A program made the position numbers and the translations under genes. The notes beneath the pieces are model-generated. The model worked only from the letters and a program-made list of their open reading frames with translations. It was not told the origin of the DNA and made no database searches. From NCBI GenBank assembly GCA_020444045.1, contig JAHLLS010000032.1:1-46383 (forward strand): a stretch of DNA of 46,383 bases, read 5' to 3'. Shown piece after piece: positions 42,074-46,383 of this stretch; positions within the stretch are counted from its first letter, which is position 1, and each line of letters begins with the position of its first letter. Origin of the DNA: Deltaproteobacteria bacterium. GTDB lineage: Bacteria > Desulfobacterota > Desulfobacteria > Desulfobacterales > UBA5852.

Positions 42074-43720
42074 CTACCAATCAGGTGTCAGCAGCTGCTG
42101 GTTGTCAAGCGGTTGAACCGCCGCCGGATCGAGCAGTCCGCCCCAATTCGTGCGCTTGCCCATGGCGGTGGTGATCGCAGTCGGGAGGAAAGGTTTTTCT
42201 TCCCGCAGCTCCCAGCCCCCCCCCAGGGCACGGTAAATGGCGATGAGGGCTTGAGGCACGCTGCCCTGGTCGATGGCCAGGCTTTCCTGGCCGGAGCGCA
42301 GGGCCTGCTGGGCGGTGATCACAGTCGTGTAATTGGTGGCACCGAACCTGTACTGAATCATGGCCAGGTCGGCCGAGCTTTTGGCCGCTTCCACCGCTTC
42401 CGTCCAACGGCTGAGGCCTTTCTGGGCCTGATGGAAATCGGTCAAGGCATCCTCCACCTCCTGCTGCGCACGCAGCACGGTGTTCTGATAACGGAAGAGG
42501 CTCTCCTGGAACCGCGCGTCTTGCACCCGGACGTTGTTGGTGATCTGCCCATAGTTCAGGATATTCCAGGTGAACGCGGGACCGATTGAATAATAACGGC
42601 TGCTCCAGTTGGTGATGTCGCCGAGGCTGAACCAGCCCACATCACTCGATAGGAACCCAAAGCTCCCGTTCAGGCTAAAAGCAGGGTAAAGGTCTGCCTT
42701 GGCCACTCCGATGAGGGCGCACTGCGCGGCAGCCTGGAGTTCGGCCTGGCGGATGTCCGGCCGGCGCCGGAGAAGGTTGGCGGGAATGCCGACGGCCACT
42801 TCCAACGGGGCCTGTGGGATGGCGGAACCTTTGCCCATCAAGTGATCGAGGTTACCGGGCGGCATGCCCAGCAGGATGCAGAGGGCGTTCTTAGCTTGCC
42901 GGAGGGAAGCCACCAATGGAGGAATAGCCGCCTCGCTGCTTCGCAGCTGGGTAATGGCCTGATCCACGTCAAGACCGTTGGCCGATCCGGCCTTGAAACG
43001 GGCTTCGGCGATCCGCAGACTTTCTTTCTGGAGATCCACATTTTCCTGAATGACCTGCACGCGTTCTTCAAGCGTGCGAACGGTGACGTAGGTGCGCGCC
43101 ACATCAGCCGTAAGACTGACGAGGGCATTGTCGTAGGCGGCAATGGCGCCGAGAAATTTCGCATCCTCGGACGCGACCCTGTCTTGGAACTTCCCCCAAA
43201 AATCGATTTCCCAGCCGGCCGCGGCCGCGGCCTGGACCTGATTGTATTGGTACTTGTCGGACGGCGCCGTCACCTGTGGGGCCGATGGCGCCTTTTCGCT
43301 CTCCCGGATGCTCGATGCGGAGCCGCCGATCTGCTGAACCTGGGGATATTGCTCACCGATGGCGATCCCCAGGCGGGCGCGCGCCTCGAACACCCGGGCG
43401 CCGGCCACGCGCAACGGGATGTTCTGTGCATAGGCCGTCTGGACGAGCGTGTCGAGCACGGGGTCCCGGAACACCTTCCACCACTTGCGGTAATTGACGG
43501 GCGCCTTCTGCCCTTCGAGATCGCCCGCCTCGATCCACTGCTGTCGGATCTGCGTTTCGGGGAGGTCGAAGTCCGGCCCCACCTTGACGCAACCGGAGAA
43601 AACCAGGACGCCGGCGAGCGCTAACAGCGAGAGCAGGCAATGTGCACAGGGGCGTTCTATAAACCGCATCACGGCCGCACGGTATTTGCCCGGGACGGCA
43701 ATGGGCATGTTCCATGTCAT
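42074..43720 (-). CDS. TolC-like outer-membrane efflux lipoprotein (NodT/OEP family)
   Basis: A 548-residue outer-membrane factor that forms the exit duct of tripartite efflux systems. The N-terminus has a lipobox (LVFSGCVKVGPDF, C44), then two OEP repeats with long helices, and the motif LLRRRPDIRQAELQAAAQCALIGVAKADLYPAFSLNGSFG in part (residues near RRRPDIRQAE). ATG 43720 follows GAGGG at about 10 nt; M18 at 43669 is an alternative start. Its neighbours are an HlyD-type adaptor and DUF1269 proteins, with no inner-membrane pump. Confidence 0.9.
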   Translation of the reverse strand: MTWNMPIAVPGKYRAAVMRFIERPCAHCLLSLLALAGVLVFSGCVKVGPDFDLPETQIRQQWIEAGDLEGQKAPVNYRKWWKVFRDPVLDTLVQTAYAQNIPLRVAGARVFEARARLGIAIGEQYPQVQQIGGSASSIRESEKAPSAPQVTAPSDKYQYNQVQAAAAAGWEIDFWGKFQDRVASEDAKFLGAIAAYDNALVSLTADVARTYVTVRTLEERVQVIQENVDLQKESLRIAEARFKAGSANGLDVDQAITQLRSSEAAIPPLVASLRQAKNALCILLGMPPGNLDHLMGKGSAIPQAPLEVAVGIPANLLRRRPDIRQAELQAAAQCALIGVAKADLYPAFSLNGSFGFLSSDVGWFSLGDITNWSSRYYSIGPAFTWNILNYGQITNNVRVQDARFQESLFRYQNTVLRAQQEVEDALTDFHQAQKGLSRWTEAVEAAKSSADLAMIQYRFGATNYTTVITAQQALRSGQESLAIDQGSVPQALIAIYRALGGGWELREEKPFLPTAITTAMGKRTNWGGLLDPAAVQPLDNQQLLTPDW

Positions 43721-43733
43721 TTTGGCGTGTCCC

Positions 43734-44225
43734 TCATATTTTGGCTGCGTCCAGGGCGGCCTGGAGTTTGGCCTCGTCGTCATGCGAAAGCGAGGTCTTG
43801 AGGACTTTTCCTCCCGATCCCTGAAGCTCCGCAAGCACCTTGTCCGGTGTGGCCTTGCGCACCAGGACAAAAAGCGCCGAGCTGGCAGGGTTCAGGTGGC
43901 CCGCCAAATCCTTCATGAACTTATCATCGATGCCGACGTCGGAAAGGGCTCCGGACACCGCACCGGCCGTGGCGCCCACAGCGGCACCCAGCAATGGGTT
44001 TAAGAAAATAAGGCCGATCAATGAACCCCAGAACCCGCCCCCAATGGCGCCGGCGGCGGTCAGGTTGACGGCCTGGTGCAGCTTGACCTTTCCTGTCGCA
44101 TTTTTAACGGCCACGACCGCGTCTTCCAGGTCCACCAAATAGTCCTTTTGCAGCTTGCGTAGCGTCAGTCGGACTTCTTCTGCCTTGAATTCATTGTCGT
44201 AGCCGATAACAATCAGTGTACTCAT
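43734..44225 (-). CDS. DUF1269 family protein, copy 2
   Basis: A 163-residue paralogue of 41333-41845, sharing YLVDLEDAVVAVKNATGKVK and the GAIGGGFWGSLIGLIFLNP hydrophobic middle, then SSALFVLVRKATPDKVLAEL. GAAGGAGA lies before ATG 44225; the longer open frame to 44312 lacks a signal. It sits between the HlyD-type adaptor and the TolC-like gene, only 13 bases before the latter, which suggests a link with that export system. Function unknown. Confidence 0.85.
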   Translation of the reverse strand: MSTLIVIGYDNEFKAEEVRLTLRKLQKDYLVDLEDAVVAVKNATGKVKLHQAVNLTAAGAIGGGFWGSLIGLIFLNPLLGAAVGATAGAVSGALSDVGIDDKFMKDLAGHLNPASSALFVLVRKATPDKVLAELQGSGGKVLKTSLSHDDEAKLQAALDAAKI

Positions 44226-44316
44226 TTTTTCTCCTTCGTCTTTGTCGATGGTTTTTTGGCACACCCCCTCGGTAGGCCGTTGAAAAACGTCAGATAACAC
44301 CGTTTTCGGCAACCTG

Positions 44317-45468
44317 TCAGAACGGCATCGGGTACAACCAGTTCATCCAGGAATAGGTGCGGATAACGATCCGCCGCATCATGGCAAAACCGCCGCCGCC
44401 GGTATAGATGGTCGCGGCACCCTGCGCCCCGATCGGGAACCTTTTTTCATGCTCGGCATCGAAGCGGATTTTCACGGCGAACTGGCCCTGGGGGGCGTCC
44501 TTCGGCGTCGGTTCGAATGCCGGCAGTGAGCCGCTCGGCAGCAGCTGCCCCTCGCCGCTCGCCCACCAGATGCTGTCGACACTGGCTTTGAAAATCTGCC
44601 CGGGGTACAGATCCATGGCCACCTCCACGGGCTGCCCGTCCTTAACGTATTTGAGATGCTCCTGGAAAAAGGAGCCGAGGAGGTAGCGATCGGCATCGAC
44701 GATGAAAGAAGCGATGGCGCCGAACCGGACAATACCGGCCACCATGCCCGGGCGCACCTGGATATTGATGATGGTGCCGTCCTCGGGCGCCGTCATCGTA
44801 GTGTTGTCCAGGTAATAGCGGGCCTGCGCCAGTTCCGCATTTATTTCGGCAACCGTTGGATTCTCACCATCGATCTGCGAGTCGTACTTGATGCGGGCGC
44901 GGTTGTACGCCGCCTGGGCCGCGGCGACGGCAGCCTGGCTCGCCTGTCGGCGCGCCTCCGCCTTCTGTAAATCCTCCACCGAACTGGCGCGCTGCGGCAC
45001 CAGCAGCTCCTGGCGTTGGAATTCGGCTTCGGCGTACCGCAGTTCGGCCTTGGCCTTGACCACACTGGCGGCAGCGGCGTCCTGCTCCGCCTTGAGCACG
45101 AGGACATTCTGCTGGGCCGCGGCGAGCGCCGCCTCGAGCTGCCGGACCTTGTACTCATAAGGGCGCCGGTCGAACTGGAACAGCGGCTGGCCCTTCTTTA
45201 TGGGAACATTCGGCGCGACCAGGACCGCCGTCACGAGGGTCGGCTCGGGCAACCGCGGAACGAGCTGGATGGTGTGCTGGACTACTCTGGCGTCCGTCGT
45301 GTAGGGTGCCACGAAACGTAGTCCAATGAGAAAGACCAGGGCCAGATGGGCCACAAAGAAGGAAAGGAAAAAACCCCAGCCGTAGGTGAACTGGATCCAC
45401 TTGAACTTGAAAAACACCAGCCAGGTGATAATGCCGGCAATCGCGGTGATAAGCAGTGCGGCAACCAT
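44317..45468 (-). CDS. HlyD-type membrane fusion protein (YiaV-like)
   Basis: A 383-residue periplasmic adaptor anchored by two N-terminal helices (VAALLITAIAGIITWLVFF, YGWGFFLSFFVAHLALVFLIG), as in E. coli YiaV/YibH. A first lipoyl half (VLVAPNVPIKKGQPLFQFD), a long Ala-rich coiled coil (about 90-210), the second lipoyl half (MTAPEDGTIINIQVRPGMV) and a beta-barrel follow. GAGGAGGAT lies before ATG 45468. The stop of the DUF3302 gene is only 2 bases upstream, a tight coupling seen in the yiaW-yiaV pair. It presumably bridges to the TolC-like protein encoded downstream. Confidence 0.9.
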   Translation of the reverse strand: MVAALLITAIAGIITWLVFFKFKWIQFTYGWGFFLSFFVAHLALVFLIGLRFVAPYTTDARVVQHTIQLVPRLPEPTLVTAVLVAPNVPIKKGQPLFQFDRRPYEYKVRQLEAALAAAQQNVLVLKAEQDAAAASVVKAKAELRYAEAEFQRQELLVPQRASSVEDLQKAEARRQASQAAVAAAQAAYNRARIKYDSQIDGENPTVAEINAELAQARYYLDNTTMTAPEDGTIINIQVRPGMVAGIVRFGAIASFIVDADRYLLGSFFQEHLKYVKDGQPVEVAMDLYPGQIFKASVDSIWWASGEGQLLPSGSLPAFEPTPKDAPQGQFAVKIRFDAEHEKRFPIGAQGAATIYTGGGGFAMMRRIVIRTYSWMNWLYPMPF

Positions 45469-45470
45469 GG

Positions 45471-45851
45471 TCAGCTATCCTCCTCGTTTTTCTTGCCATG
45501 GTGATGGCCTGATTTCTTTTTTTCAGGATCGGGCGATGCTGCCGACGCGGTCTTGCCGCTGAGCCGCTGGATTTCCTTCTCGGTGGCAATCGCCTCCTCC
45601 CGGGGAAAGCGTCGGATGTCGACCACGTCGGTGGGTTTGAAGGCCCAGATAAAAGCCTGGATCCAGGGGACGATCGCCAAGAAACCGATCCACCCCATCA
45701 TTCGGACGGCCTCCGCCTCCGGGTGCTTGCGGGCAACGGCGATCTTGCCCGGAAGCTCCATGATGAGAATCAACGCCAGGACACTGCCCAACACGATGAT
45801 GGCCAGCGTCGCGAAGGTTACCCAGTCCCACATATCGAGATGAATGTGCAT
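45471..45851 (-). CDS. DUF3302 inner-membrane protein (YiaW-like)
   Basis: A 126-residue protein with two helices (WVTFATLAIIVLGSVLALILIM, GWIGFLAIVPWIQAFIWAF) joined by ARKHPEAEAVRMMGW, the DUF3302 signature, and a charged, His-rich C-terminal tail (KKKSGHHHGKK). AGGAGGC lies 5 nt before ATG 45851, so the frame back to 45935 is not used. In enterobacteria, yiaW forms a pair with yiaV, the adaptor gene, exactly as here. Its job may be to complete or replace an inner-membrane pump (inference). Confidence 0.85.
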   Translation of the reverse strand: MHIHLDMWDWVTFATLAIIVLGSVLALILIMELPGKIAVARKHPEAEAVRMMGWIGFLAIVPWIQAFIWAFKPTDVVDIRRFPREEAIATEKEIQRLSGKTASAASPDPEKKKSGHHHGKKNEEDS

Positions 45852-45931
45852 TGCTTGCCTCCTTGAGCACCATCGTCGGAACCCACCCTTAGGCAGCTCT
45901 CCGACGGACACCCCCCCAAAAAACAAGGTGA

Positions 45932-46246
45932 TCACGGAATTTCAATTGCAGCACCATCCAAGCATTCTGCAAAAGATTCATCCCAGGGATCTTCCGGATT
46001 TATCTTGGTGGCGTATCCCACCTGGCCATAGGGGGCGTTATAGGCTTTGGTGGCACCCTCCGGCAGGTGGCCCTCCCACGATTTCCAGTGCTTGACACCG
46101 TCTTTGTCGAGATTGTAGATTTTCAGGTAGATATCTTCGTTGGCTTGAAAATAGCATTGCCCGGCTTCCTGGGCCGTCATGTTTGCCGGCAGTACCCAAA
46201 CCGTGACCATCAAAATGACGGCGGTAAATATCAATCTGCGTTTCAT
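45932..46246 (-). CDS. Small exported protein of unknown function
   Basis: A 104-residue protein with a signal peptide (MKRRLIFTAVILMVTVWVLPA) and a mature part of about 80 residues containing YFQANEDIYLKIYNLDKDG, then a Trp/Gly-rich stretch and two Cys (C62-area apart) that may form a disulfide. AGAGG lies 4 nt before ATG 46246. No family recognised. It precedes DUF3302 by 80 bases and may be a periplasmic partner of the export system. Confidence 0.6.
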   Translation of the reverse strand: MKRRLIFTAVILMVTVWVLPANMTAQEAGQCYFQANEDIYLKIYNLDKDGVKHWKSWEGHLPEGATKAYNAPYGQVGYATKINPEDPWDESFAECLDGAAIEIP

Positions 46247-46329
46247 AAGACCTCTTTTGGGATATATCTCCCTGATAAGATAACGAAGCCATAAAAGGAA
46301 CGTTATGAATGGTGAAGGCACAGCCATCC

Positions 46330-46383
46330 TCAGAACCGCCATTCGGCCGTCAGGCAGAAAACCTGGATGCTGGTGTCCTCGTA
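46330..46383 (-). CDS. C-terminal end of a probable outer-membrane beta-barrel protein (partial)
   Basis: The last 17 codons before a TGA at 46332-46330 encode a strand ending in W-R-F, with hydrophobic residues at -1, -3, -5, -7 and -9 (F, W, A, L, F). This is the C-terminal sorting signature of outer-membrane barrels. The gene enters from beyond the right edge, so its identity cannot be known. Confidence 0.42.
   Translation of the reverse strand, partial: YEDTSIQVFCLTAEWRF

Overview
The window looks like chromosomal DNA of a strictly or facultatively anaerobic, GC-rich Gram-negative bacterium, most likely a member of the Desulfobacterota (Desulfosarcina-like). This is inferred from the mix of genes: Cys-rich 4Fe-4S proteins, a molybdopterin oxidoreductase, many PAS/RsbU-type and lipoprotein genes, and AAGGAG-type ribosome binding sites. 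No rRNA, tRNA, CRISPR array or intact transposase was seen.

Left part (1-6.2 kb): a long-chain acyl-CoA ligase, a MoaD/ThiS-like small protein behind a near-perfect Crp/FNR class II promoter, an RsbU-type PAS phosphatase with a similar promoter, an unlisted 59-residue ORF, a lipoprotein and a Cys-rich 4Fe-4S protein. At 6.9-12.2 kb lies a plus-strand cassette: a DMT exporter, a complete polar amino-acid ABC importer (ATPase, binding protein, two permeases) and an AstE/AspA-type deacylase. It is bracketed by two direct copies of a structured, GC-rich repeat whose hairpin shows a compensatory base-pair change.

Middle (12.5-28.2 kb): a chromate transporter; an AEC transporter/SUI1/methyltransferase operon; a DUF5658-like membrane protein; a branched-chain amino-acid cluster on alternating strands (ilvB-ilvN minus, leuC-leuD plus, ilvD minus); a Ysc84-type protein; and a molybdopterin oxidoreductase followed by a Rieske-like protein with a missing His ligand. 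Just before the oxidoreductase is a recombination scar where the 3' end of an AraC-type gene meets the 3' end of a 4Fe-4S protein gene.

Right part (28.3-46.4 kb): a GMC oxidoreductase, PilZ-like and SnoaL-like proteins, an ABC1/UbiB kinase and a cupin, then about 12 kb of minus-strand genes devoted to the envelope and ions. In transcription order these are: a probable outer-membrane barrel end, a small secreted protein, DUF3302, an HlyD-type adaptor, DUF1269, a TolC-like factor, a second DUF1269, a DUF3313-like lipoprotein, an MscS channel, a ClC Cl-/H+ antiporter, a CorA-K+ channel fusion, an orphan MscS-type periplasmic segment and a CPA-type Na+/H+ antiporter. I infer that this run serves osmotic/ionic stress; the CorA-K+ channel fusion is its most unusual member.
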